Shown here one piece after another: positions 31,945 to 41,577 of a stretch of 64,000 nucleotides of DNA. The notes beneath the pieces were generated by a model. It made no database searches and was not told where the DNA came from. It saw only the letters and a program-made list of their open reading frames with translations. A program made the translations under genes and the position numbers. Positions within the stretch are counted from its first letter, which is position 1. Each line of letters begins with the position of its first letter. Location of the stretch: NCBI GenBank assembly GCA_002919305.1, contig PKFB01000038.1, positions 1 through 64,000 of the forward strand. The letters are read 5' to 3'. Source of the stretch: Actinomycetales bacterium. Its GTDB lineage: Bacteria > Actinomycetota > Actinomycetes > Mycobacteriales > Micromonosporaceae.

Positions 31945-33590
31945 GAGTGTTAGTAGCCCTGGCGGTAGCCGACTTCCGGGAGCGCACCCGCCGCCTGGCC
32001 TACGCGGTGGTCCTCCTCGCCGCCGTGGGCCTGGCTTGGCTGGCTGTGCCAGACCCGGAAGGCCGGTGGGTGATCATGAACATCGGGACGTACCGGGGCG
32101 TCTACACCAGCGCCTACGTCGGTGCGGTGACCGCGCTCGCTGGCGCGTTGTGGTTCCTCATCGGCGGCTTTTATGTGGTGCGGGGCGCCATCCCGCGCGA
32201 TGAACAGACCCGGGTGGGACACCTGCTGGCGACGACCCCGTTGAGCCGAACTGGGTACCTGGCGGGAAAGTTCCTGAGCAACCTGATGGTGTTGGCCTCG
32301 ATGACGGCGGTCCTGGCCGTCACGGCGGTGGTGCTCCAGCTGCTCCGGGGTGAATCCAGAACGCTCAATCCAGTCGATTTGGTGGCCCCTTTCGTGGTGC
32401 TGACATTCCCGGTGTTGGCGATCACCTCCGCCGCTGCCCTGTGGTTTGATACGACGTCGCGGCTACGCGCTGGCCTGGGCAACATCATCTGGTTCTTCGT
32501 GGCGTTGCCGGCCGCGACCGCGGCACAGGTCACCCACGCCCCGTTGGGCGGTCTAGGCACCTCGTACGTCGCCGACTCGATGTACGCGGCGATGACCGCG
32601 CAGGGATTGGCGCTGGACGGAGCAGAGTTCAGTGTGGGCCTGATGTACCTGGACCATCCGCCGACCACCTTCCACTGGCCGGGCTTGGAGATCACCGGCG
32701 GCATGCTCCTGGAGCGGATGGGGATGGTCCTCCTCGCGTGTGTGCTGGCCTTGGTGCCTGCGGCCTGGTTCGGACGCTTCGATCCGGCCCGGACCCGGTA
32801 CCAGGAGGCAGCGCAGCCGGCTTCCTCCAGCCCTGCTGGCGCCGCCGGCCCGGCCGGTCTCCCCACCCCTGGTGGCTCCCCTGTTCTCATCGACCCCGGC
32901 ACCGGCCTCGCGCTCGATATGCCCCAGCAGGCTCCGTCCCAGTCCGCCAGCTTCCAGGGGAGGCCCCGTACCGTGCCGGTACCTGGTTGGCGTACTGGTC
33001 GGCTCATCACCGGAGAGCTCCGGATCCTGTTGAAGTCGGCATCCCCCTGGTGGTGGGCGGGCGCGGCGACTATCGCGGTCACCGGCCTGGCGGTACCGGT
33101 GGACAACGTGCCCGGTGCGCTGCTGGCAGCGTGGATTTGGCCGATTCTGCTGTGGTCCCGACTGGGTGCGCAACGGGTCGTGGACGGCGTCGATACGTTG
33201 CTCGACGCGTACCCCGGAGTACGCCCGCAACTGGTGGCGGAGTGGATGGCGGGTGTCGTGTTGAGCATGCTGACCGGCGCGGCTCCGTTACTCCGGTTCC
33301 TGATAGCTCAGGACGGAGCCGGCGTGGCCGCCTGGCTCGGCGGCGCCCTGGTTATCCCTTCCCTGGCCCTGGCGCTAGGGGCGCTCAGCCGAGGACCGCG
33401 GCTGTTCCAGATTGCCTATCTGTCAGTCTGGTACCTGGTGGTCAACGGCATCGCCGCGTTCGACTACCTGGGCGCGGTACGCCACGACGGGCGCTTGGCC
33501 GGGCCGCATCCGCTGATCATCATCAGTCTCGCCGGTGTCCTCCTGGCTGGTGCCCTCCTGATCCGGACGCTGCGCCACGTCTACCGTTGA
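31941..33590 (+). CDS. Large ABC-2 type permease
   Basis: 549 residues with roughly ten to twelve hydrophobic segments in two halves, separated by a Pro/Ala/Gly-rich cytoplasmic stretch (about 285-345, PASSSPAGAAGPAGLPTPGG). The first half has a typical pattern around TRVGHLLATTPLSRTGYLAG, as in ABC-2 permeases linked to multidrug or lantibiotic immunity pumps. It overlaps the ATPase gene by 4 nt. The two halves would let one chain act in place of two permeases. Substrate unknown. Confidence 0.88.
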   Translation: MRVLVALAVADFRERTRRLAYAVVLLAAVGLAWLAVPDPEGRWVIMNIGTYRGVYTSAYVGAVTALAGALWFLIGGFYVVRGAIPRDEQTRVGHLLATTPLSRTGYLAGKFLSNLMVLASMTAVLAVTAVVLQLLRGESRTLNPVDLVAPFVVLTFPVLAITSAAALWFDTTSRLRAGLGNIIWFFVALPAATAAQVTHAPLGGLGTSYVADSMYAAMTAQGLALDGAEFSVGLMYLDHPPTTFHWPGLEITGGMLLERMGMVLLACVLALVPAAWFGRFDPARTRYQEAAQPASSSPAGAAGPAGLPTPGGSPVLIDPGTGLALDMPQQAPSQSASFQGRPRTVPVPGWRTGRLITGELRILLKSASPWWWAGAATIAVTGLAVPVDNVPGALLAAWIWPILLWSRLGAQRVVDGVDTLLDAYPGVRPQLVAEWMAGVVLSMLTGAAPLLRFLIAQDGAGVAAWLGGALVIPSLALALGALSRGPRLFQIAYLSVWYLVVNGIAAFDYLGAVRHDGRLAGPHPLIIISLAGVLLAGALLIRTLRHVYR

Positions 33591-33606
33591 CCAGCCCGGA
33601 GCGTGA

Positions 33607-34782
33607 TCAGCCACCGGACTCCTCGGTTTCAGCGCCGCCCGGCACCGCCAGACAGTCCCGATCCGCTAACCAGCCCTCGGGCAGGGACACCCGCCGAGGC
33701 GACGTGGTGCGGCCGCGAGGTGTTCCCAGCTCGTGGGTTGGGAATGGCATGGTGGGGTCGAGGGTCGCCAGCAGATCGTCCAACTCGGCCAGGCTGTTGA
33801 TCATGGCCAGGGCCCGTCGGATCCGTCCCCCCACCGGGAAGCCCTTGAGATACCAGGCGACGTGCTTGCGGAAATCCACACAGCCGGCGGTTTCGTCCCC
33901 CAGCCATTCGACCAGCAGCTCGGCGTGGCGCCGCATCGTGGCGGTGACCTCCCCCAACGAGGGCAGGCGCCGCTCGGTGCGGCCCTCGAATGCCGCCACC
34001 AGATCCGCGAACAGCCAGGGACGCCCCAGGCATCCTCGCCCCACCACAACCCCATCGCAGCCGGTCTGACGCATCATCCGGATGGCGTCATCGGCCTCCC
34101 AGATGTCCCCGTTGCCGAGGACCGGCACGCTCAACGCGGCCTTCAGGTGGGCGATCGCCTCCCAGTCGGCTCGCCCGGAGTAGAAGTCAGCGGCGGTACG
34201 CGCGTGCAGCGCCACCGCCGCCACACCCGCGTCCTCAGCGATCCGCCCAGCCTCAAGGTAGGTCAGGTGGTCTTCATCGATCCCCTTACGCATTTTGACG
34301 GTGACGGGGATCCCCGCGGGCGCCGCCGCGGTCACGGCCGCACGCACGATCTCACCGAACAGGCGACGCCGCCACGGCAGGGCCGCGCCTCCTCCCTTGC
34401 GGGTGACTTTAGGGACCGGGCAACCGAAGTTGAGATCGATGTGATCGGCCAACTCCTCAGCGACCACCATCTCCACGGCGCGGCGCACGATGACCGGATC
34501 CACGCCGTACAGCTGAAGGCTGCGGGGCTGCTCCCCGGGTGAGAAAGCCACCATCCGGAGAGTCTTGGGATTGCGCTCCACCAAGGCCCGCGTGGTGACC
34601 ATCTCACACACGTACAGGCCGGCTCCGTGCTCCCGACATAACCGCCGAAACGCCACATTGGTGATGCCCGCCATGGGGGCGAGCACCACCGGCGGCCACA
34701 CCTGGTGCCGCCCCAGTGTCAGGGCGCGGAATGGGGTGGTGCCTGCGTGGTTGCTGTCCGTACGGTCGGCGGCGATAGTCAC
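33607..34782 (-). CDS. dus: tRNA-dihydrouridine synthase
   Basis: FMN enzyme reducing uridine to dihydrouridine in tRNA D-loops; 391 residues. Conserved segments: VVLAPMAGITNVAFRRLCRE (FMN), HIDLNFGCPVPKVTRKGGGA with the catalytic Cys, VTVKMRKGID, ALHARTAADFYSGRADW, VLGNGDIWEADDA and GVVVGRGCLGRPWLF. The N-terminus has about 25 extra residues, common in actinomycetes, and the tail is Arg/Glu-rich. Divergent from the XdhC-like gene. Close to the DusB group, though the exact uridine position cannot be told. Confidence 0.95.
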   Translation of the reverse strand: MTIAADRTDSNHAGTTPFRALTLGRHQVWPPVVLAPMAGITNVAFRRLCREHGAGLYVCEMVTTRALVERNPKTLRMVAFSPGEQPRSLQLYGVDPVIVRRAVEMVVAEELADHIDLNFGCPVPKVTRKGGGAALPWRRRLFGEIVRAAVTAAAPAGIPVTVKMRKGIDEDHLTYLEAGRIAEDAGVAAVALHARTAADFYSGRADWEAIAHLKAALSVPVLGNGDIWEADDAIRMMRQTGCDGVVVGRGCLGRPWLFADLVAAFEGRTERRLPSLGEVTATMRRHAELLVEWLGDETAGCVDFRKHVAWYLKGFPVGGRIRRALAMINSLAELDDLLATLDPTMPFPTHELGTPRGRTTSPRRVSLPEGWLADRDCLAVPGGAETEESGG

Positions 34783-34878
34783 CTGTCGAGGATGCCACGC
34801 CTCGCAACGGCGTCTGCCTCCTCCTCACCCACCGGGCGTCGGAGACAGGCGCCCGGCGCGGTGCCCTATGGTGCGGGA

Positions 34879-35418
34879 ATGAGCGAGGAACTGGATCCCG
34901 CGTGCGTCGCGGCGCACACCGAAGCCGCGACACCGACGCCGCGCACGCTACTCGTCGTTTTCGCCTCCCCAGTGGCCCGGGCGCTCATGCGTCACGGACG
35001 GGATCTTGGTTTCACCACCGTCCTGCTGGAACCGGTGTGGGACCGGATGACCTTCAATGACCGGGCACACGCCGACGTAATCCGCACCGCTCCCGGTGGC
35101 GAATACCCGGACGACAACACCGACGTGGTGGTCACCGACCATCACCGGGAGGAACTGCCCGGTCTGCTGCGTACCCTGCTGGATTCGCCGTTCCGGTGGC
35201 TCGGCGTCATGGGTAACGCCCGCCACGTGCCGGCCTGGGTCGATCAGCTACGCACGCTGGGGGTGGACGAAGCGTCCATCAAGCGGATACACCGGCCGAT
35301 CGGGCTCGACATCGGCTCGCGTACCCCTCCGGAGATCGCGATCGCCACGCTCGCTGGGCTCATCGCCGACCGTAACGGCCGCTCCGGCGGGTTCTTCCCA
35401 CCCGGGCCGCTGTCCTGA
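34879..35418 (+). CDS. XdhC-like Rossmann domain protein
   Basis: 179 residues. It matches the C-terminal domain of XdhC, the factor that handles sulphurated molybdenum cofactor for xanthine dehydrogenase: LLVVFASPVARALMRHGRDL (nucleotide-binding start), VVVTDHHREELPGLLRTLLD, FRWLGVMGNARHVPAWV and GLDIGSRTPPEIAIATLAG. The N-terminal XdhC/CoxI domain and its Cys are missing, and no molybdenum hydroxylase gene is nearby. ATG at 34879 is chosen as the first codon giving the domain; an earlier in-frame ATG overlaps dus. Role uncertain. Confidence 0.83.
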   Translation: MSEELDPACVAAHTEAATPTPRTLLVVFASPVARALMRHGRDLGFTTVLLEPVWDRMTFNDRAHADVIRTAPGGEYPDDNTDVVVTDHHREELPGLLRTLLDSPFRWLGVMGNARHVPAWVDQLRTLGVDEASIKRIHRPIGLDIGSRTPPEIAIATLAGLIADRNGRSGGFFPPGPLS

Positions 35419-35557
35419 AGGTCCTGACGGTGGCTTTCCTGAAGTCCTCAAGCCTGAAGTCCTCAAGCCCAATCGGATAGGCGTGGATGGACTTCTAGGG
35501 CGCCTCGCACAGGGGTTCAGGACTCGCCAGGGTGTACGCATGGCGCCGTAACGCAAG

Positions 35558-35594
35558 CGCCCCGCCACCCGTCGATCACTCGGGTAGCGGGGCG
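35558..35594. terminator. Hairpin terminator between XdhC-like gene and glyS
   Basis: CGCCCCGC (35558-35565) pairs with GCGGGGCG (35587-35594), with CCCG/CGGG inside. It serves the convergent XdhC-like gene (followed by TTCCTT on the plus strand) and glyS. Confidence 0.75.
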
Positions 35595-35614
35595 TTCCTT
35601 CTCACAGCTGACGG

Positions 35615-36997
35615 TCAGAGATCGGTAAGGCGCTCCATCAGGTAGCTCTCCACCCGGTCCAGACCGATCCGCTCCTGCTTCATGGTGTCTCGATCCCGGA
35701 CCGTGACCGCGTTGTCCTGCAGGGTGTCAAAGTCCACGGTCACGCAGTACGGCGTGCCGATCTCGTCCTGCCGGCGGTAGCGACGGCCGATGGCGCCCGC
35801 GTCGTCGAACTCCACCGTCCACCGGCGACGCAACGCCGCGGCGAGCTCCCGCGCCTTGGGGGACAGCTCCGGGTTACGCGACAGCGGCAGCACCGCAACC
35901 TTCACCGGCGCCAGGCGGTGGTCCAGGCGCAGCACGGTGCGCTTGTCCATGCCTCCCTTGGTGTTCGGCGCCTCGTCGACGTCGTAGGCCTCCAGCAGGA
36001 ACGCCAGGACACACCGGGTCAGGCCCGCAGCGGGTTCGATGACGTAGGGCACCCACCGCTTGCCCTTCTCCTGGTCGTAGTACGACAGGTCGACACCGGA
36101 GGCCTTGGAGTGGGCGGTGAGGTCGAAATCGGTACGGTTCGCGATTCCTTCCAGCTCGGCCCACTCAGCGCCCGCGAAATCGAACTTGTACTCGATGTCC
36201 ACGGTGCGCTTGGAGTAGTGCGAGCGCTTCTCCGGCGGGTGCTCGAACCGGCGCAGGTGCTCAGGCGCGATCCCCAGGTCGACGTACCAGTTCCAGCGCT
36301 CGTTGATCCAGTACTCGTGCCACTCCTCGTCGGTGCCGGGCTCGACGAAGTACTCCATCTCCATCTGCTCGAACTCGCGGGTGCGGAAGATGAAGTTCCC
36401 CGGCGTGATCTCGTTGCGGAATGACTTACCGGTCTGTGCGATCCCGAACGGTGGCCGCTTACGGGCCGACTGCGAGACGTTCAGGAAGTTGATGAAGATG
36501 CCCTGCGCGGTCTCGGGACGCAGGAAGTGTTCAGCGCTGGCGTCTTCCACCGGGCCCAGGTAGGTCTTCATCAGCCCGTTGAACATCCGGGGCTCGGTGA
36601 AGGTGCCGCGGTTGCCGCAGCTCGGACACGTGAGGTCGGCCAGCCCGTTGGCGGGCGGCTGACCGTGTTTGGCGGCGTACTCCTCCTCCAACTGGTCGGC
36701 GCGGTACCGCTTGTGGCATGACTGGCATTCGGTGAGTGGGTCCACGAACTCCGCGACATGGCCGGAGGCGACCCATACCTCGCGCGCCAGCACCACGGAC
36801 GAGTCCAGGCCCACTACGTCATCACGGCACTGCACCATCGCACGCCACCATTGGCGGCGGATGTTCTCTTTCAGCTCAACGCCCAAAGGGCCGTAGTCCC
36901 ATGCGGAGCGGGTTCCTCCGTAGATCTCGCTTGAGGGATAAACGAATCCACGGCGCTTGCACAGGTTGACGATTGTGTCGAGACGGTCGGTGGGCAC
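35615..36997 (-). CDS. glyS: Glycyl-tRNA synthetase
   Basis: Class II, alpha2-type (archaeal/eukaryotic-like) GlyRS, 460 residues, charging tRNA-Gly. Motifs: [20 protein letters not shown] at the start, a zinc-finger-like pair of CxxC (CQSCHKRY and CPSCGNRG), [12 protein letters not shown] (motif 1-2 region), [20 protein letters not shown] (motif 2) and [14 protein letters not shown] (motif 3). GTG at 36997 is chosen: GGAG lies five bases upstream and family proteins start (M)PTDRLDTIV; the frame continues 38 codons upstream without homology. Confidence 0.97.
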   Translation of the reverse strand: MPTDRLDTIVNLCKRRGFVYPSSEIYGGTRSAWDYGPLGVELKENIRRQWWRAMVQCRDDVVGLDSSVVLAREVWVASGHVAEFVDPLTECQSCHKRYRADQLEEEYAAKHGQPPANGLADLTCPSCGNRGTFTEPRMFNGLMKTYLGPVEDASAEHFLRPETAQGIFINFLNVSQSARKRPPFGIAQTGKSFRNEITPGNFIFRTREFEQMEMEYFVEPGTDEEWHEYWINERWNWYVDLGIAPEHLRRFEHPPEKRSHYSKRTVDIEYKFDFAGAEWAELEGIANRTDFDLTAHSKASGVDLSYYDQEKGKRWVPYVIEPAAGLTRCVLAFLLEAYDVDEAPNTKGGMDKRTVLRLDHRLAPVKVAVLPLSRNPELSPKARELAAALRRRWTVEFDDAGAIGRRYRRQDEIGTPYCVTVDFDTLQDNAVTVRDRDTMKQERIGLDRVESYLMERLTDL

Positions 36998-37258
36998 AGT
37001 TTCTCCATCCGGCTGGCGGTCGGTGGGGGTAGTGGCGTCCAAAACGCCACGATACGCGTACCAGGAACAACGCCGGAGTCGGGAAGTCGTTACCGTCGGT
37101 ACCGTCCTCACCGGCCCCGGTTCGGAATCAGGCTACCCTCCCCCGATAAGGAGCCTTGACACCGGCCGTACCGGCCCGTCCCACGGCTGTACCAGCTCCG
37201 GTCATTCACCGCGCCGACTGACGGATCCGCTCGACAGGCGCCCCTGGTCATCACAGGC

Positions 37259-37999
37259 TCAGCAGACACGCCAATCTACGCCGTTTTCGGTCGCCTCCGC
37301 GACCGGGTAGAAGACCTCCATTTCGGTGGATCCGTCGGCGAACTCTAAATCCACCGGCACGGCGTACCTGGTCCTCCTCACCTCCACGTCGTAGATCCGG
37401 AAAGCCACCAGGTCCCCCTGGCTGGTCAGGTCCGTCTCGAACTCCTCTCGGGTGAGCAGGCGCCGCCGCTGCTCGCAGAGCAGGTTGTACGCCGTTTCAT
37501 AGTCCTCATCTCGCCACGCTTGGAGGTAGTCGGTGACGACCGCGCGAGACCGACCGTTGGCCTCCTCTTGAAGGGCGTCCGATAACCAGTATCCCCCCAA
37601 AATACCGCCGATTGTACATATCAGCAGCAAAACACCACCAACCGCCAAGCTGATCACCAATGGGCCGAATCGCTTCTCCACCGGGGGCCCGACGAAGGGT
37701 GGAATCACCCCAGGACCGGGTGGTGGCGAAGGCGGCGCCTGGTGCGGCACGCCTGGAGCCGCCCCCATCGGGGACGCTCCCCCCGGAGTCGGTCCCATGA
37801 CAGGCCCCATGGGAGACGCCCCTGGCGGGGGTAGTGGTGCCGCAGACGACCCCATCGGGGGCGGCGCCCCTTGCGGGAATGGGGATGACGCCGCAGGTGC
37901 AGCTCCCGGGGGCGCCACCGTAGGGGACGGGTGTCCGCCTTCCTCGGATCCAGCTCCGGGTCCGGTCGGTGGAGGCGTGAGGGCACCCGGGTCAGTCAC
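37259..37999 (-). CDS. Proline-rich single-pass membrane protein, unknown function
   Basis: 246 residues from a GTG at 37999 that has GGAGAA seven bases ahead and overlaps the previous stop by 8 nt. Residues 1-115 are almost all Pro, Gly, Ala, Ser and Met (GAPPPMGSSAAPLPPPGASP type repeats), cytoplasmic and unstructured. One membrane helix (LVISLAVGGVLLLICTIGGI) is followed by an outer domain of about 95 residues (DYLQAWRDEDYETAYNLLCE...) resembling the DUF4878/NTF2-like stress domains of actinobacterial envelope proteins. Its layout parallels the dnaG neighbour at 18824. Confidence 0.78.
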   Translation of the reverse strand: MTDPGALTPPPTGPGAGSEEGGHPSPTVAPPGAAPAASSPFPQGAPPPMGSSAAPLPPPGASPMGPVMGPTPGGASPMGAAPGVPHQAPPSPPPGPGVIPPFVGPPVEKRFGPLVISLAVGGVLLLICTIGGILGGYWLSDALQEEANGRSRAVVTDYLQAWRDEDYETAYNLLCEQRRRLLTREEFETDLTSQGDLVAFRIYDVEVRRTRYAVPVDLEFADGSTEMEVFYPVAEATENGVDWRVC

Positions 38000-38357
38000 G
38001 GGGCGGTTCTCCGATCCGGGTGGTGTCGGCATCAACGGCGCGGTCACTGTCGGATATCACGACTCCTGTTTCGTCCCAGGCGGTGAGAATCTCAAAGGCG
38101 CTCGGTTCATCAACCGCCTCGGCCAGCAAGGGCGTGGCGTACAGCCTCACGTCGAAATCACCCAAAGCGCGTCGGTACGCTCCGACCGACTCCCACTCGG
38201 TGACCAGGCACCAGGAGTCAGGCTCGTCGACAGAGCGGCCTAGACGGGCCCGGATGAACCCCGGCCGCGCCGCGAGCGTGTTCACCGCCGCCCGCGCTTT
38301 CTCCATGAAGGCGTCACTCGCGTCCCGTGCGACCGTGAACCGGTTGACCACGAGCAT
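37992..38357 (-). CDS. Antibiotic biosynthesis monooxygenase (ABM) domain protein
   Basis: 121 residues with a single ABM ferredoxin-like domain: MLVVNRFTVARDASDAFMEK, NTLAARPGFIRARLGRSVDE, SWCLVTEWESVGAYRRAL. Such small dimeric proteins include quinone-forming monooxygenases, haem-degrading enzymes and many of unknown function. The IsdG-type haem ligand pair is not evident. It precedes and overlaps the Pro-rich membrane protein gene by 8 nt and is divergent from the zinc transporter operon. Confidence 0.85.
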   Translation of the reverse strand: MLVVNRFTVARDASDAFMEKARAAVNTLAARPGFIRARLGRSVDEPDSWCLVTEWESVGAYRRALGDFDVRLYATPLLAEAVDEPSAFEILTAWDETGVVISDSDRAVDADTTRIGEPPRD

Positions 38358-38668
38358 CGCGCGCCTCCCACTCGCCAGTCCGCTCAGCCGACACAGCCAC
38401 GTGAACTCATCGGCGGATTACCAGTGTCGTACTGAACACTACTCATCACTTTCCACCGTGACCGCCATCACCTCCCCCATTCGGGGATAGAACGTATTGC
38501 GACATGTCGACATAGATATATCCCATACACCGCTTTTTAACTGTTACGCACCGCACGCCAAATCGGAATTTTCCACACTTAACATCGGATTTTCTCGAGG
38601 AAAGGCGCTCGGAGCGGCGACCTATGCGCTTTTGACAATCATTATCGTTTACACGGACAGTGGAGTGC
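38358..38668. other. Divergent control region between ABM gene and znuA
   Basis: About 310 bp with no gene. It is AT-richer toward znuA. Besides the Zur box there is a small palindrome CGACATGTCG near 38507. No other known element seen. Confidence 0.5.
38633..38647 (+). promoter_or_regulatory. Zur box upstream of znuA
   Basis: TGACAAT-C-ATTATCG, a 7-1-7 inverted repeat that fits the actinobacterial Zur consensus TGATAAT-N-ATTATCA at 13 of 14 arm positions or nearly so. It overlaps TTGACA at 38632-38637, so bound Zur would block RNA polymerase. It lies about 20 bp before the znuA start codon, and a zur gene closes the same gene cluster. Confidence 0.8.
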
Positions 38669-39637
38669 ATGACAAAGCGAGCCCTCGTCACGTCTGCCGC
38701 TGCGCTACTCATAGCTACGACCGTGACGGCCTGTTCCTCAGCGGCTGGAGGAAGCGATGACGACACGCTGACCATCGTCGCCTCGTTTTACCCACTGCAG
38801 TTCGTCACTGAACAGATCGTCGGTGACCGAGCCGAGGTGACCTCGCTTGTCGATCCTGGAGTGGAGCCCCATGACGTGGAGCTGTCCGCCAGCCAAGTCG
38901 CCGCCATCGTCGACGCTGACCTGGTTGTGTACCTGCACGGTTTCCAGCCCGCGGTGGACCAGGCGGTTGAGCAGCGGGAAGACTCAGGCGCCATTTTCGA
39001 CGTCGCCGAGGTGGAGCCATTACTGGATGCCTCCGCCGAGGAGGAGCACGGTAGTGCGGGGGAAGAGGCACATGAGGAAGAGGCGCATGAGCACGGTGCG
39101 ACGGACCCGCACGTGTGGCTAGACCCGCTCCGTTACGCCAACATCGCTGACGCGGTGGCCGAGCACTTGCAGGAGATCGACCAAGAGCACGCCGAGGAGT
39201 ACGCGGACAACGCGGCCCAGCTCCGTACCGAGTTAGAGGCCCTCGACGCCGAGTACACCGACGGTCTGGCCACCTGCGAGCGGCGGGAAATCTTCGTCAG
39301 TCACGCTGCGTTCGGCTACCTGACGACCCGCTACGACTTAGAGCAGATCGCCCTCTCTGGTCTGTCTCCTGATCAGGAACCAACCCCGCAGCGCCTGGCC
39401 GAAGTCGCTGCCTTGGCCGAGGAACACGGCGCCACCGTGATTTTCTTCGAGACGCTGGTCAGCCCCGAGATCGCGCAGACTCTCGCCGAAGAGATCGGTG
39501 CTCGGGTCGAGGTGTTGGATCCGATCGAAGGCCTCAACCCCGACTCAGCTGACCAAAGCTCCACGGAGGCGCCGGACTACTTTTCGGTGATGCGAAGCAA
39601 TCTCTCAGCCCTCCGTGATGCCCTGGGCTGTGCCTGA
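38669..39637 (+). CDS. znuA: Zinc ABC transporter substrate-binding lipoprotein
   Basis: 322 residues. Lipoprotein signal MTKRALVTSAAALLIATTVT-AC places the lipid-bearing Cys in VTAC. Cluster A-I binding protein: the metal ligands are His in DPGVEPHDVELSASQ, His in ATDPHVWLDP, His in VSHAAFGYLT and Asp in EVLDPIEGLN. Between the first two lies an acidic/His-rich loop (EEEHGSAGEEAHEEE, AHEHG), the hallmark of zinc-specific members. ATG at 38669 is chosen for the signal peptide; a GTG three codons earlier is possible. First gene of znuACB, under the Zur box. Confidence 0.95.
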   Translation: MTKRALVTSAAALLIATTVTACSSAAGGSDDDTLTIVASFYPLQFVTEQIVGDRAEVTSLVDPGVEPHDVELSASQVAAIVDADLVVYLHGFQPAVDQAVEQREDSGAIFDVAEVEPLLDASAEEEHGSAGEEAHEEEAHEHGATDPHVWLDPLRYANIADAVAEHLQEIDQEHAEEYADNAAQLRTELEALDAEYTDGLATCERREIFVSHAAFGYLTTRYDLEQIALSGLSPDQEPTPQRLAEVAALAEEHGATVIFFETLVSPEIAQTLAEEIGARVEVLDPIEGLNPDSADQSSTEAPDYFSVMRSNLSALRDALGCA

Positions 39638-39647
39638 CTGAATTGAG

Positions 39648-40436
39648 ATGCCCATGAATGAAACCAGGATGGCCGACAACGAAGATCACGACCCCGCCGC
39701 CGTGGTGGAGCTCCACGATGGTGTGGTCAACTACGCAGGTCGTCGTGCCCTGAACGGGGTGACCCTCCGGGTCACTCGTGGCCAAACAATGGCGATCCTG
39801 GGTGCTAACGGCTCCGGCAAGTCGACCCTGGTCCGCGCGGTGTTAGGGCTGGTCCCTCTGACGCGGGGCCACGTTCACCTCTTCGGTATTCCGTTACGCC
39901 GGTTCCGGGACTGGAAGAGGATCGGCTATGTCCCCCAGCGATTGGGAGCCGGCTCGGGTGTCCCAGCGACGGTCCGCGAAGTCGTCGCCTCCGGGCGTCT
40001 GGCACGTCGTGGGTTATTCCGCCCCGTCACCGGCGCTGACCGACGCGCTGTGGAGCGGGCACTGGCTGCGGTGGGCCTCACCGACCGTGCCCGCGACCCA
40101 GTCGCCACCTTGTCAGGTGGTCAGCAGCAGCGCACCCTGATCGCCCGAGCCCTCGCGGGAGAACCGGAGCTCCTGATCCTTGACGAGCCCACCGCAGGGG
40201 TGGATGCGGTCAGCCAAGAAGCTCTCGCCGCGACGCTGCGGCAGTTCACCGCCGACGGCGGCACCGTCCTGCTTGTGGCCCACGAGTTGGGCCCCCTGGC
40301 CTCCCAAATCGACCGCGCCATCGTGTTGGCACACGGCACGGTCGTCCACGACGGTGCGGTACCGGTGCTGGCCTCTAACGATGCCTACCTCCACCCCCAT
40401 ATCCACGCGGACAGATCGCTGTGGGGAACATCATGA
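39648..40436 (+). CDS. znuC: Zinc ABC transporter ATPase
   Basis: 262 residues. Walker A ILGANGSGKSTLVRA, Q-loop IGYVPQRLGAG, signature LSGGQQQRTLIARAL, Walker B LLILDEPTAGVD and H-loop LLVAHELGPLA. It supplies energy for the ZnuAB permease complex. It sits 10 nt after znuA; the permease gene overlaps its stop codon (ATGA). Confidence 0.94.
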   Translation: MPMNETRMADNEDHDPAAVVELHDGVVNYAGRRALNGVTLRVTRGQTMAILGANGSGKSTLVRAVLGLVPLTRGHVHLFGIPLRRFRDWKRIGYVPQRLGAGSGVPATVREVVASGRLARRGLFRPVTGADRRAVERALAAVGLTDRARDPVATLSGGQQQRTLIARALAGEPELLILDEPTAGVDAVSQEALAATLRQFTADGGTVLLVAHELGPLASQIDRAIVLAHGTVVHDGAVPVLASNDAYLHPHIHADRSLWGTS

Positions 40437-41323
40437 GCCTGTTTGAGTACGACTTTTTACGTAATGCCTTCCTAGGCGCGCTCTTGGTTGGCCTGTTGGC
40501 GCCCAGCGTCGGCGTCTACCTGGTTCAGCGTCGTCTGTCGCTAATCGGGGACGGTATCGGCCATGTCGCGTTGACCGGGGTGGCGGTTGGTTTCCTCCTG
40601 AACTCCTCGCCTGTCCTCACCGCCATGGTGGTGGCGGCCTTAGGCGCCATCGTCGTGGAGGTGCTGCGCGAGTACGGCCGCATGAGCGGGGATATCGCCC
40701 TGGCACTGCTGTTCTATGGCGGTATCGCCGGGGGTGTCCTGCTTATCGGGCTCGATGACGACGACAACATCCCGATGATGTCGTATCTGTTCGGCTCGCC
40801 CCTGACCACCTCCTCCCAGGATCTGATCGCGATCACGGTCCTGTCCGCGGTGGTGTTGCTGATCACCGTGGGCGGTCGCTCCTGGTTGTTCGCTATCTGC
40901 CAGGACGAGGAGTACGCCCGGGTAGCCGGGCTGCCGGTCCGTGCCTTGAATCTGCTGCTCGCGGTCACGGCCGCGGTCACGGTCACGGTGGCGATGCGGA
41001 CGGTCGGTCTGCTGCTGGTCAGCGCGTTGATGGTGGTCCCGGTGGCCACCGCCCAGCAGGTCGCCCGCGGCTTTTCCAGCACCATGCTGCTCGCGATGCT
41101 GCTCGGGGTCTTCGCGAGTGGTTCGGGCATGTACGCCTCATGGCGGCTGGACGTGGCTCCTGGAGCCGCGATCGTGGTTTTCGCCCTACTTGTTTTCGTG
41201 GTGGTGGCGGCCGGCAGCTCCGTCTTCCGCAGGCTGCGTCCCGCACGACAGCTCCCCCACTCGTTCCCTGCGCGGGGAGCCACCGCTGCTCCGAAAGTCG
41301 TGGGGTCGTTGAGGGACTCCTAA
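40433..41323 (+). CDS. znuB: Zinc ABC transporter permease
   Basis: 296 residues with about eight membrane helices, ABC-3 family. Characteristic segments: FLGALLVGLLAPSVGVYLVQ, RRLSLIGDGIGHVALTGVAV, VGLLLVSALMVVPVATAQQV and YASWRLDVAPGAAIVV. The ATG at 40433 overlaps the znuC stop (ATGA) and is preceded by GTGGGG; an ATG four codons earlier is possible. Forms the zinc channel with ZnuC and ZnuA. Confidence 0.94.
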   Translation: MSLFEYDFLRNAFLGALLVGLLAPSVGVYLVQRRLSLIGDGIGHVALTGVAVGFLLNSSPVLTAMVVAALGAIVVEVLREYGRMSGDIALALLFYGGIAGGVLLIGLDDDDNIPMMSYLFGSPLTTSSQDLIAITVLSAVVLLITVGGRSWLFAICQDEEYARVAGLPVRALNLLLAVTAAVTVTVAMRTVGLLLVSALMVVPVATAQQVARGFSSTMLLAMLLGVFASGSGMYASWRLDVAPGAAIVVFALLVFVVVAAGSSVFRRLRPARQLPHSFPARGATAAPKVVGSLRDS

Positions 41324-41577
41324 GAAGCATCGCTTCAGAGATTGGAGGACATCCGCTCCGTGGAGCCATCCAGCCCGACGGTGTCGCCCCGACCACCCGA
41401 ACGAGCGGCTCCGTATGGCCCTCACATCACACCCTCACTCACGCTCCGTCATTCTTGCTGGTTACGCTCTTCCAATCGACAGTTCCATATGCCTGCTCTC
41501 CCGTTCTGAGTGGGAACGTCTCAAGATCGCGGTGCTTCACGACGATCTGACCAGCGAAGGCACGCTACGGTTTTGCC

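Noticed and set aside
32171..33268. Minus-strand frame of 365 codons inside the ABC-2 permease gene
   Set aside because: Antisense shadow; the plus strand has a coherent membrane protein coupled to its ATPase.
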